Assembly: GCF_002804125.1 (NCBI RefSeq) | Contig: NZ_CP024966.1 | Coordinates: 248,001 to 312,000 of the forward strand | Length of the DNA: 64,000 nt | Direction: 5' to 3' | Source of the DNA: Mesoplasma entomophilum | GTDB lineage: Bacteria > Bacillota_I > Bacilli_A > Mycoplasmatales > Mycoplasmataceae | In this document: piece by piece, positions 31,033 to 42,205 of the stretch | Numbering within the stretch: the stretch's first letter is position 1 | Layout: each line of letters begins with the position of its first letter | Notes under the pieces: model-generated | The model's input: only the letters and a program-made list of their open reading frames with translations | Databases searched by the model: none | Told to the model about the DNA's origin: nothing | Program-made: the position numbers and the translations under genes

Positions 31033-33125
31033 TAGTCTGAACTATTCCCTTCGTCTTCTTTAATATATTTAGAAATTTCATCATACAGACCTTGGAATAA
31101 AACATTATCTCCATCCATAATGTATTTAGTATAAAGTTCTTCTTTAGCTTCAGTAGTATAATCAGTATCCCCAGTCACTAAACCTTTTTCAATTTCTGAA
31201 ATTAATAATTGTTTGTTAGTAGCAGACAAGTTTTTAATATCTGAACTTGTTTTATCAGAGTTATTTCAATTAGTTGTTAATTGCGAAATACTTTTTGGAT
31301 CTGAGTTTCTAGCTAATAAAATAGAGAATAAGATTTTATCTGTGTCTTTTACTTTAGCTTGTGCATCTTCATCAAAACTAGAAGTAAAACTTGAATCAGC
31401 TTTGTTAATTGTTTCATGAATACCTAACATAGTATCATCTTTTGATTTAACTGTAATAGTAGTTTTTCTATTTTTACCTAAAGTTATTTGTCCAGATTCT
31501 TGCCCGTCTTGAACCTTTATGTAAAGATTCCCACTTTTATCTTTTATAACATCAATATTATTTGGGTTTGAATATTCCTTCATGTCATCAATGCTTTGGC
31601 TGTATTTGTCACCAAGAGGTAATCAAGTATTTTCAGGAATTGACATTTCAGCTTTACCGTTTATTGGCAGAATAGTTACATTTGTAGCGTCATAAATATC
31701 ATTTAAATATAATGGTAGAACTAAAACAATTTCACTCTCACCTTTATCACCAACAGCAAAACCTTGACCTTTTGGACCAGTTAATAAAGTTGGCTGATTA
31801 ACTGATTTAGCAGCAGTTTGAGCATCTGTTGAAATACTTAGTGAACCACTAATTGCTTCAACTCCAGTGTCGTTATTTTTAACAATACCGTTATATCCTT
31901 TTAAGCCGATTGAAAATGGATCCATTCCTAACTTAGTAGTATTAACTAATTTATCACCAGCTTCAGTTGAATTGAAATTATCTCTTAAGATTTTTATGCT
32001 GTCATCTTTTAGAATAACATTACCAGCTGCATTTGGGTCATTTAATGCTTTTTTGTATGAATTAACTCACTCAGTTGCATCTTGTGAAACATCAGCTTTG
32101 AATGATCAAATTAATTTAATATTTGAATTTACAGAAGTTGGAGCAGCTGTTAAAGAGTTTTGGAAAGATGAAACTAATTTGTTAGTAGTATTTAATCTAG
32201 CAAATGATCTTGTATAGTTAGTATTTGTTAGGTTTGTTGTGTATAAATTACTATCTAAATAAGCTAAGCTAATTAATTGAGTATAAATATCAGGTATAAT
32301 TTTTGCGTTAATATAAGATTGAAAACGATATTTCATAATCTCTTTACCAGTAAATCAATCTTGACTTTCTGATGGTTTTACTAAAAAATTGCCATTAATA
32401 TCACTAACTGAAGTTTCTTTATTTAAAACTTTTGAAATACTAGGTTTTGCAGTAAGTGCAGGTACATGTCCTTTTTTATCTGTCGAACCAACAATATAAA
32501 ATTTATTATTATTTAAAGTTTCAAAGCTTGGTATGTTTCAATTATTTTCTCCAAACTCTCCACGTACTTGTCATCTAGTCAAAGAACCACTTGTTGTTGT
32601 TTTTGAATCTTCACTATTTTCAAAATAAATTGAGTAACTTATTTTAGCATCATCTTTAAATAAATCAAAGGGGTTTAAAGAATGATTGTTTGAGTAATTA
32701 TAGTCATTAACTAAACCTTTACTATTACCAATGATAGCAGCAGTATACTCGCTAAAGAATTGATTAGTTGCTAAATCATTTAGCAATTTATTTGTAATGT
32801 TTTCTTTTACATCTTTTTCTTTAACTTTGAATGTAGAAGCTAATGTAGAACTAGTTGCTTTATACTCTTCTTCTGCAATTTTTCTATCTAATATTTTTAA
32901 AACGTCAGTAATAATTTCAGAGTCGCTTATTTTTAAGAACTTTTGTGCTTGAGAAACACTAATAAATTCATTATCTAACATTTTTAAAATTAAGGTATCA
33001 TAAATTTTTTTATCACTGAAATTCAATTTTGAAAATCTATTTACTGTAGTTGTACAAGAAACAACAACTGAAGAAGTAGTAGCAGTTAATCCGACTGCTG
33101 CTATTATAGCTAATAATTTTTTCAT
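31032..33125 (-). CDS. Large surface lipoprotein, second gene of the lipoprotein-HIT operon
   Basis: Seven or so TGA codons split this frame under the standard code; read as Trp it is 697 residues without a break. It starts MKKLLAIIAAVGL and has a lipobox ending in VVVSC with Cys24, so it should be exported and lipid-anchored on the cell surface. The rest is rich in Asn, Ser, Thr and Lys with no recognisable domain. A very strong GGAGGAG precedes the ATG, which shares its A with the upstream stop codon. By position it would correspond to P80/HitB of M. hominis, but I cannot show sequence similarity. Confidence 0.88.
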
Positions 33126-35962
33126 TATTTTACTCCTCCTTTATGTTTATTTAAACTATTGATAATGATTTCATCATTATAAAAATAATCTGATACTTTA
33201 TAAATAAAAATAGAATTTGTTTTTCCTTTAGAAATTTCTGTTATTCAAATTTTACTTGAATCAATATTTTCTAAAGGTACTTCAATTGCATAGTTAGGAA
33301 TGAATTTTCTAGAAACTTTAGTTTCTAAATCATGATATTGCTTATTGTAATTATCCTTTACAGATTCAATTCACTTGTCATTTTGATCATTAAAATTCAT
33401 TGTGAATTCTGAAATTTTGTTTTGTTGATTTTCAATAACACTTAATAATTCTGCAACTGCTTTTTTATCTACATTCTCACCGTCTGTTGCAAAAAATGAA
33501 CCAAATAATTCTTCGCCATCTTTACCTAAAATTTCACCTAAATATATTCATAATCATTGACTCAATAATCCAAAATTTTCAGATGTTGAAATTGTTGACT
33601 TGGCATCAGCTAAAATATCAAAATTGTAGAATAAATTATTTTTATCATTATCACTTGATAACATTCCTTTAGCAACAGTATTGTTAACTAAAAATCTCTC
33701 ATAATCGTTAGTAATTGAATAGTTTATTATTTTACTGTAGTCATTTCCAAAACTTGTTCCCATACCCTCAATGATTTCTTGTTTACTTATATCAGCGTTT
33801 GTTCCGGGAGTTGGAGTTGTAGCACTTTCAGTCCCATTATCAACTTTAACAATACTATTTTGAGTAGTAGGCTTATCACTTTTAATTTTAGGATTTAATA
33901 AATAAGGTACTAACTCTTTATTAGTTTTTGAAAGAAGATCATAAGCCATTGATTGTTCTTTATCTTTATTTTCAGTTTTAGTTTCTGAGTTAAATAGACT
34001 GTAACCATCAATTTTCATGAAATGTAATCCATCAGTATCAATAAAAGCAATTATTCCATCTTTATCATTTAATACTTTATATGGTTTTGGTGCTTCTGCA
34101 GAAGTATTACCTTTTGCAGAAGTTGATTCAGGAAGGTGTCTTCCTAAGTCATTAACAAGTGTGAATAATAAATTCATACCAGCTACTGCATTAGCATTAT
34201 CTTTCATCTTTTCCATTTTTCCCTTGAAGGTATCTCAATTATCTATATTAGTTGTTGATGAATCCCAATCTGTTTTTATTTGAGGTTCATATTGAGTATT
34301 TTCTGAAGTTAAAAAATCATAAACAGAATACTTAGCAAGGTTTGAATAAGTTCCAGCAGTTGTATCATAGTCTAGTGTTAATAATTTTTCATTATTTTTT
34401 GCTGTTAAAAATGATCCAATACCAGTATCAGTTTGATTTTGACCTAATTTTCAAAGGTTTCCTTTATTTGCACCTCTGTAAAATGTTTCAAAATCAGTTA
34501 ATCCAGTAGTTGAACTAGTTTCTGCATTTGAATAAATACTTGTAGCACTTTGTTTATTATTACTTCCACCAACGCTATTTGAAATATAAGCTGTATAGAA
34601 ATTGTAGAAACCTTCAAAGTATTTAATTAATTCATCAACTGTACTAGATGTGTTTACAAATTGTGCAGGACTTATTTCTTTATTAATATCAGGAGTTGAT
34701 GAACTATTAATTTTTGAAAAGTCTAAAACAATTTCAGAAGTTGCTACAGGTTTTTTTGCTTCAAAGTAATTATCAATTAAGTATCTTTGAGAATTTGATA
34801 AAATATTTATTTTTTGATTATCTTTTTTTGAATTTAATATAGGTGCAACAGAAACAATTTGTGTTTTATTAAGATTTCTAGATGATATTCCTTCGTAATT
34901 ATAAAAATCTTTATATTCATTTTTCTGATCTAATTTTATTGCAGTAACATTTGAAATGGTAAATATATCTTTCATTTCAGAAATTTTACCTAACATTTTA
35001 TTGTTAGCAAAACTTAAACTAATGCCTGATAAGAAAGTATTTCATGTTAAATTAGTAAAGAAAGTGTCATTAATATTTTCAATAAAATCAATTTTGAAAC
35101 CATCAGTTGTATCAGTTGTAGAATTAAACGCGTTTTTTCCACCTAAAACATTTATTAAATTAATAATAGAAGTTTTTTGAGATTCGCTTGTTGCTTGTTT
35201 TATTACAGGTTCATTTAAAGAAGTATTATCTATATTAACATCTGCATTTACAGATAAAAATGTTGCAAGTAATGCAGAAATTTCTGTATCATTAACTTTA
35301 ATTGTATTGTAACCATTAGATCAAGTAGAATCAGTAGCACCAAATCCTAAAGTTTTAGACAAGTTTGCATATGCTGAGTTAGTTGAATCAGTTAAAATAT
35401 AATTTGAAATTCAAGCATTTTCTAATGCAGTTTGATCACCATTAACTCAAGGAAATTGACCTTTTAAATATTTAACTCAAGCTTTTGTACCTTGTTTTTT
35501 ATTATCAAGATATTCTTTTCTTGCATTTTCCATTTCATTATTTGCACGACCATAAATAGTATTAGCAGCTTTTGATTTCTTACCATATTGAGTTTCTAAA
35601 CTTTTTGCAAACTGATTTCCATCTTCAATACCTTCATCATTTAAATATTCATTTATATAACCATTAGATTTAGTTGTTTTACCTTTGAAAACGCTATTTT
35701 CTGTGCTTGCATTTTCATAAACTGCAACTGCAAAGATGTTATAAAATTCTACTAAGAATTTTTGTGGGTCTTTACCTAAGCGACCATAAGTATCATTGTA
35801 TCAATTTAATAAATCTTCAGTAGTAATTTTAAAATCACCATCATCATTAATGAAAATATTTCCATATTTGTCATCATCATCTTTATTTGAACATGAAATT
35901 AAAACACTTGTAGCACTAGCTGTCAAAGTAAAAGCACCAATTAGTGATAGTAGTTTTTTCAT
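33125..35962 (-). CDS. Large surface lipoprotein, first gene of the lipoprotein-HIT operon
   Basis: Read with TGA as Trp, this is a 945-residue lipoprotein with signal MKKLLSLIGAFTLTASATS and lipobox VLISC (Cys24), followed by a SNKDDDDK linker. No catalytic motif or repeat is evident; the body is polar and probably forms a surface domain. The first ten residues are nearly the same as in the second lipoprotein, but the bodies look different. GGAGG lies before the ATG. It shares the transcript with the second lipoprotein and hit through 1-base overlaps. By position it may be the counterpart of P60/HitA of M. hominis. Confidence 0.87.
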
Positions 35963-36031
35963 TATATTTTCCTCCTGCGAAAATTGTTTCTGTTAACGCT
36001 TTATTTTTATATAAATATAAGCATTGATAAT

Positions 36032-36037
36032 ATTATA
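36032..36037 (-). promoter_or_regulatory. -10 element of the lipoprotein-hit operon
   Basis: TATAAT on the minus strand lies 70 bases before the first lipoprotein start. A TTGATA 19 bases further upstream is a possible but poorly spaced -35. Confidence 0.45.
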
Positions 36038-36081
36038 ACTCAAAACAATATAAATTTATCAATTTTTTTTGTTCTAAATAG

Positions 36082-36087
36082 TATAAT
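36082..36087 (+). promoter_or_regulatory. -10 element of the sufS unit
   Basis: TATAAT lies 28 bases before the sufS ATG. The two divergent promoters share the 150-base gap 35963-36114. No good -35 is seen. Confidence 0.45.
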
Positions 36088-36114
36088 TACCTAGATAGAA
36101 AAGAAGGTTTGTGA

Positions 36115-37341
36115 ATGAAAGATTTAAAAAAATATTTTCCATTTTATGATAAACAAAGTAATCTGATTTACTTTGACAGTTCAGCAACTAGTCTTAAAAT
36201 TAAGAAAGTAATTGATGCTGAAATGCAATTTCTAACTGAAAATGGCACAAATCCTCATGCTGTTGACTACAAAAAAGGCTATCAAGCACTTGAATTAATT
36301 GAACAAGCAAGGCAATTAACAAAAGAATTTATAAATGCTAAAAAACCTGAAGAAATAATTTTTACAAGTGGTACAACTCACTCAATAAATTTATTGGCAA
36401 ATGGACTTAAAAAATTAATTAAAAAGGGTGATGAAATTATAGTAACTGAACTTGAACATTCAGCAAATTTATTACCATGAATAGTTTTGGCAAAATCAAA
36501 TGGTGCAAAAGTTAAAAAAGTTGAGTTAAATGATGATTTTACAATTGATATTGATTCGTTTAAAGCAATATTATCAAGTAAAACAAAAATAGTTTCATTT
36601 GCAAGTATTTCAAATACTATCGGAGCAAAAAATGATATTAAACTAATTACTAAAGTAATTAAAGATTTTAATAAAGATATAATTGTACATGTAGATGCAG
36701 CACAATCAATAGGGCATATAAGAACAGATGTAACTGATTTAAATATTGACTTCATGTCATGATCGGCACATAAAATGTATGGTCCTTTTGGTCTGGGTTG
36801 TTTATATGGGAAATATGACTTATTGAATCAATTAGAACCATTATTTTATGGTGGTGGAATGAGCTTAAAAATTGAAAGTGATTTAATAAATTATTCACTA
36901 GCAACTTTACCTGAAAAATTGGAAGGTGGTACACCAAATATTAGCGCAATAGTAGGGTTTATAGAATCAATTAAGTTTGTAAATTTAATCGGCTTAGAAA
37001 ATATTGAAAAATATGAACTTGAACTTAAAAAATACTTTGTTGATAAAGTTAAAGAAAACAATCTTGAAAAGCATATCATTTTTTATAATTTAGATATTAA
37101 AACACCGATCATTTTGTTTAATGTAAAAGGAGTAAATCCTCAAGATATAACTAATTTTTTAGATGATAAATACAATATTTTGGTTCGTGGTGGGGCCAAT
37201 TGTGCTAGAAGAATTGAAGGTGTAATCAATACAAAAATAGCTATTAGAGCTAGTTTTGGTATTAACAATAATAAAGCTGAAATTGATAAATTTATAGAAG
37301 CTTTAAAGAATACAAATAGTTTTTTAGATGTACTATTTTAA
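36115..37341 (+). CDS. sufS: Cysteine desulfurase SufS
   Basis: SufS releases sulfur from cysteine and passes it to SufU. The 408-residue PLP enzyme has the cofactor lysine in SWSAHKMYGP (Lys220), the DAAQSIGH aspartate segment, and the active cysteine in RGGANCARR (Cys363). The class II (SufS/CsdA) form is indicated by the short RGGxxCA loop. An AAGAAGG precedes the ATG. It is followed by sufU ten bases later, the minimal Fe-S or sulfur-relay pair of mollicutes. Confidence 0.95.
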
Positions 37342-37350
37342 AGGAGAAAA

Positions 37351-37779
37351 ATGATAGATATTAATGATGATATTTTATTGAGAAAAATTTTAATGAAACA
37401 TTTTACTGAACCAATTAACAAAGGTTTAAAAAATAACAAAAAAGCCATAATTAAAGATGCAAAATCACAAACTTGTGCTGATGAAATGCAAATTGAAATA
37501 TTGATTGAAAATGATATTTTTAAAGAAATTAGCTTTGAAGGAACTGCCTGTGCAGTTGCAACATCAAGCGCTGATATTTTTTTTGAATTGATAATTAACA
37601 AATCAAAAAGTGATGTAAAAAAAATTATAAATCAGTATAAAATTTTTTTAAATACTGGAGAGGCATCAAAAATTGAATTATTGGATAAGTTAATAGTTTT
37701 TAAAAACATTAATAAACAAAAAAATCGTATATTATGTGCCAATTTAGCAATTGATGCAATAAATGAAATTATAGAATAG
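37351..37779 (+). CDS. sufU: Sulfur acceptor / Fe-S scaffold SufU
   Basis: The 142-residue protein matches SufU, which takes sulfur from SufS. It keeps the three cysteines of the family: Cys42 in QTCADEM with Asp44, Cys67 in EGTACAVATSSAD, and Cys129 in RILCANLA. The first motif normally reads NPxCGD, so this copy diverges around Cys42. A good AAGGAG precedes the ATG. The end of the gene is covered by a 16-base tandem duplication. Confidence 0.93.
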   Translation: MIDINDDILLRKILMKHFTEPINKGLKNNKKAIIKDAKSQTCADEMQIEILIENDIFKEISFEGTACAVATSSADIFFELIINKSKSDVKKIINQYKIFLNTGEASKIELLDKLIVFKNINKQKNRILCANLAIDAINEIIE

Positions 37780-37802
37780 CTTGTTTATAGAATAGCTTGT
37801 TT
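37771..37802 (+). repeat. 16-bp perfect tandem duplication
   Basis: ATAGAATAGCTTGTTT occurs twice in a row (37771-37786 and 37787-37802). The first copy contains the sufU stop codon. The duplication lies just ahead of a TATAAT (37806-37811) that could serve the next gene, with the TTGTTT of the first copy 19 bases upstream. Confidence 0.9.
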
Positions 37803-37852
37803 ATGTATAATTAAATTATGAAATAATTAATTATTTAATAAAAGGAGAAACC

Positions 37853-38500
37853 ATGAGTAATAAAAATCAAATTAGAGATAAATTTCTTAAAACAAGATCT
37901 TTTTTATCTAAAGCTTATAAAGAAGAAGTTAATAAAATAATTGAAAGAAAAGTTAATCACTATATTGAAAGATATAATTTAGAAAAATTTGCAATTTATC
38001 TTTCAACTGAAAACGAGCCAAATACTTTAAATGTCATTGAAACAAGTCTAAAAAGAGGGATTGAAGTTTATGTTCCGTTAATTGTTGATGAAAATAAAAT
38101 GGAATTTAGAAAAATCACTAATTTAGAAACTGATTTAGAAGAAAATAAAGTACTAAATATTTTGCAACCTAAAAAAACATGTGAATTATTGTCAGAAGGC
38201 AATTATATTAATACTATGTTTATTCCCCTAGTAGCTTTTGATAAACAATTAAACAGATTAGGTATGGGAAAAGGCTTTTATGATCGTTGAATAAATGAAA
38301 ATAACTATTCAGGTTATAAAATTGGTTTATCTGCTTCTTCACAATTATCAAATGAAAATATAGATGCTGAAGAATTTGATGTTAGATTAGACAATGTAAT
38401 TACTGAAAAAGAAATTTATGTTCCTTTTATTGAAGAAGAACAAGAATTTGATTATGATGTTACTTATTCTGTATTCAATGATGAAACAATTGTAGGTTAA
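37853..38500 (+). CDS. 5-formyltetrahydrofolate cyclo-ligase
   Basis: The enzyme converts 5-formyl-THF to methenyl-THF with ATP. The 215-residue protein shows the N-terminal basic region IRDKFLKTRSFLSK, the middle VYVPLIVDENKMEFRKI, and the hallmark NRLGMGKGFYDRW. It extends about 25 residues beyond the usual end with an acidic tail. AAAGGAG lies before the ATG. It may be transcribed from a promoter in the duplicated repeat or from sufS. Confidence 0.93.
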
Positions 38501-38505
38501 TTTTT

Positions 38506-38529
38506 AATAGGCAATGCCTATTTTTTTTT
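38506..38529 (+). terminator. Terminator after the cyclo-ligase gene
   Basis: AATAGGC / GCCTATT with an AAT loop and a long T run. Confidence 0.87.
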
Positions 38530-38537
38530 ATTTTATA

Positions 38538-38568
38538 TTGCATTAAAGTAAGTTTAATCTTTTACAAT
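38538..38568 (+). promoter_or_regulatory. MerR-type promoter/operator 1 (merR)
   Basis: TTGCAT (38538-38543) and TACAAT (38563-38568) are 19 bases apart, the over-long spacing typical of promoters activated by MerR proteins. The spacer holds the perfect dyad ATTAAA-GTAAG-TTTAAT (38542-38558). It lies directly upstream of the merR reading frame. Confidence 0.8.
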
Positions 38569-38597
38569 AAATATAAGTAACCTTAAAGGAGTTAAAT

Positions 38598-38954
38598 ATG
38601 GAAAAGCTATATATGAAAGATATATCAAAGGAATTAGGTGTTCCAGAATATATTTTAAGATTTTAAGATTCAAAAGGATTATTTCCATTTTTTGAACGAG
38701 ATGAAAATAATTATAGATTCATTAAAAAAGAAAAACTAGAATGGATTAGAATGGTTTTATGTTTAAAAAAATCAGGTATGTCTTTACTTAAAATAAAAGA
38801 ATATATAAATTTGGCTTTAGAAGGAAATAACACTTATTCTAAAAGACTTAAAATGATGATAGAACAAGAAAAAATTGTTAAACAAAAGATAAAAGAACTA
38901 CAAGAACAACTTGAATATATTAACTATAAGAAAAATTTATACAAAAATAATTAA
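38598..38954 (+). pseudogene. MerR-family regulator broken by a TAA at codon 23
   Basis: From the ATG behind AAAGGAG the frame gives 22 residues of a MerR helix-turn-helix (DISKELGVPEYILRF), then TAA at 38664-38666, and continues in the same frame for 96 codons to TAA. The later part matches the family: DSKGLFPFFERDENNYRFI, then WIRMVLCLKKSGMSLLKIKEY and a coiled-coil C-terminus. The family has Tyr where the TAA stands (FYD; one base from TAT). The form with Cys at full-length position 55 recalls AdhR/NmlR-type, electrophile-sensing MerR proteins. TAA is a true stop in this code, so no intact regulator would be made; a sequencing error is the alternative. Confidence 0.85.
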
Positions 38955-38962
38955 AAATGTTA

Positions 38963-38993
38963 TTGCATTAAAGTAGGTTTAATGAAATATGAT
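38963..38993 (+). promoter_or_regulatory. MerR-type promoter/operator 2 (aldo/keto reductase)
   Basis: TTGCAT (38963-38968) and TATGAT (38988-38993) are again 19 bases apart, and the spacer carries the dyad ATTAAA-GTAGG-TTTAAT (38967-38983), nearly identical to the one before merR. Confidence 0.82.
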
Positions 38994-39026
38994 GAGAATG
39001 AGTTTAAAACTCAAAGGAGTTAATTT

Positions 39027-40013
<987 letters not shown>

Positions 40014-40030
40014 TTAAAATATTCATTAAA

Positions 40031-40052
40031 GAATAGCAATTGCTATTTTTTT
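40031..40052 (+). terminator. Terminator after the aldo/keto reductase gene
   Basis: AATAGC / GCTATT with an AATT loop and T run. Confidence 0.8.
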
Positions 40053-40064
40053 ATTTGATAAGAG

Positions 40065-40070
40065 TATAAT
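40065..40070 (+). promoter_or_regulatory. -10 element of pgi
   Basis: TATAAT lies 36 bases before the pgi start, right after a terminator; no clear -35. Confidence 0.45.
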
Positions 40071-40105
40071 AATTCTTGTAAAGTAAAAATTTAAGGAGAA
40101 AATAT

Positions 40106-41386
40106 ATGATTAAAGTTGATTTACAACACTCAGGACTTTCTATAGCTGATTTAAATGAAGCAAAAGTTAAAAAAGTTCATGAGATGATAATTAATAAAAC
40201 TGGAAAAGGTAATGATTTTTTAGGATGAATTGAATGACCAAAAACATTTGATAAAAAAGAATATGAAGAAATGAAAAAAGTTGCTTCTTCATTAAGAAGT
40301 AAAATTGATGTATTAGTAACTGTTGGAATTGGTGGTTCATACTTAGGTATTAGAGCTGCTGATGAAATGATTAGAGGAATTAATCATTCTGATAAAGTTC
40401 AAGTAATTTATGCAGGACATACAATGAGTTCAACTTATGTTGCTCAGTTATCAGATTACTTAAAAGGTAAAAAATTTGGAATTTGTGTTATTTCTAAATC
40501 AGGAACAACTACAGAGCCAGGGATTGCTTTTAGAGCATTAGAAAAACAATTAATTGAACAAGTTGGAGTTGAAGCTTCAAAAGAATTAATTGTAGCTGTA
40601 ACAGATTCATCAAAAGGAGCTTTAAAAACTCTAGCTGATAATAAAGGTTATCCAACATTTGTAATCCCAGATGATATTGGAGGACGTTTTTCAGTTTTAA
40701 CACCTGTTGGAATTTTCCCATTATTAGTTGCAGGAGTTAATACTGATAATATTTTTGCAGGAGCTATCAAAGCAATGGATGAATTAGTTCAAGGCGATTT
40801 AACAAATGAAGCCTATAAATATGCTGCTGCTCGTAATGCTTTATATAATGAAGGTTATAAAGCTGAAGCTTTAGTTGCTTATGAACTACAAATGCAATAT
40901 ACTGCTGAATGATGAAAACAATTATTTGGAGAATCAGAAGGAAAAGACAATAAAGGTTTATATCCTACATCAATGATTTTCTCAACAGATTTACACTCAC
41001 TAGGACAATGAGTTCAAGAAGGTGAAAGAAACGTATTATTTGAAACAGTTATTAAAGTAAAAGAACCAGTAGCTAATATGTTAGTTGAAGCTGATGCTGA
41101 TAACTATGATGGTTTAAATTACTTAGCTGGTAAATCATTCCACGAAATTAATTCAACTGCTATTGAAGGAGTAATTGATGCTCACGTTAATACTGGAAAA
41201 ATGCCAAACATTGTATTAGAATTTGACAAAATGAATGATGTACAATTTGGATACTTAGTTTACTTCTTCGAAATAGCTGTTGCGATGAGTGGATACTTAT
41301 TAGAAGTTAATCCATTTGATCAACCAGGAGTTGAAGTTTATAAATACAATATGTTTAAGTTACTAGGAAAACCAGGAGTTAAATAG
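40106..41386 (+). CDS. pgi: Glucose-6-phosphate isomerase
   Basis: Pgi interconverts glucose 6-phosphate and fructose 6-phosphate in glycolysis. The 426-residue protein has [50 protein letters not shown] and a C-terminal block with [12 protein letters not shown] and its catalytic Gln/Lys region. Length fits the short bacterial form. An AAGGAG lies before the ATG. The single-gene unit ends with a very strong terminator. Confidence 0.97.
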
Positions 41387-41415
41387 TAAAAACCAAAAAA
41401 ATCCATTATTATTTT

Positions 41416-41460
41416 AAAAAAAAGAACTTTTTCCAAAAAAGTTCTTTTTTTTTTTTTTTT
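41416..41460 (+). terminator. Strong terminator with 16-base T tract
   Basis: An A-rich AAGAACTTTTT / AAAAAGTTCTT hairpin is followed by 16 consecutive T (41445-41460), the longest homopolymer that I noticed in the window. Confidence 0.9.
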
Positions 41461-41500
41461 GTGAGTAGAATAAGACCTATATACAAAGAAGGGGAAACTA

Positions 41501-42205
41501 ATGATAAGTATAAATAATGTAAGCAAAAAATATGGAGAAAAAGTAGGAAACTTTAATATAAATATAGAAATTAAAAAAGGCGAAATTTATGGAATAATAG
41601 GTCCTAATGGTGCTGGTAAAACTACTTTAATTAGGCAGATATTAGGTTTTGTAAAACCTGATGATGGCAATATAACAATTAATTCTATGCATTCATGAGA
41701 AAAAAGACAAGAAATAATGGAATGAACAGGTTATATAGCTGGTGAAGTTAGTATTTATGAAGACTATACAGGAATGCAGTTTCTAAAATTAATGTCTAAT
41801 TTAAAAGCTAATGTTGATTGATCTTTTGTTGAAAAACTAATTGAATATTTTGAACTTGACACATCAAGAAAAATAAAAAAAATGTCAAAAGGAATGAAAC
41901 AAAAAATAGCTATAATATCAGCAACTATGAATAAACCAGCTTTTTTAGTATTGGATGAGCCAACATCAGGATTAGATCCAATAATGCAACAGAGATTTAA
42001 TGAATTGATTTTAAAATTAAAAAGAGAAAACAACTCAACAGTTATAATTTGTTCTCATATTTTTGAAGAAGTTGTAGCACTTGCTGATAATGTAGGAATG
42101 ATTAAGTCTGGTGAATTAATAGAAGAGTTTGTAATTAAAGAAAAAAATATCGAAATAATTAGAGAAAAATTTAAAAGTGTTTTTATTAAGGAGAGTATTT
42201 TATAA
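41501..42205 (+). CDS. ABC transporter ATPase, ABC-2 exporter type
   Basis: The 234-residue ATPase has Walker A GPNGAGKTT, a degenerate signature MSKGMKQK typical of ABC-2 drug and lantibiotic-immunity exporters, Walker B FLVLDEPTSGLDP and the H-loop CSHIFEEV. Three TGA codons encode Trp. The start ATG follows AAGGGGA. The permease gene overlaps its stop by one base. Substrate unknown. Confidence 0.93.

Noticed and set aside
31867-34283. Plus-strand reading frames opposite the two minus-strand lipoprotein genes
   Set aside because: They have no RBS, their composition is that of the complement of a polar AT-rich gene, and the minus-strand frames carry signal peptides and strong RBSs.
37771-37802. 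CRISPR-like repeat
   Set aside because: There are only two adjacent copies with no spacer and no cas genes; it is a simple tandem duplication.
38664-38666. Reading the stop in merR as a recoded tryptophan
   Set aside because: The codon is TAA, not TGA, and TAA ends genes throughout the window, so the frame is truly broken in this sequence.
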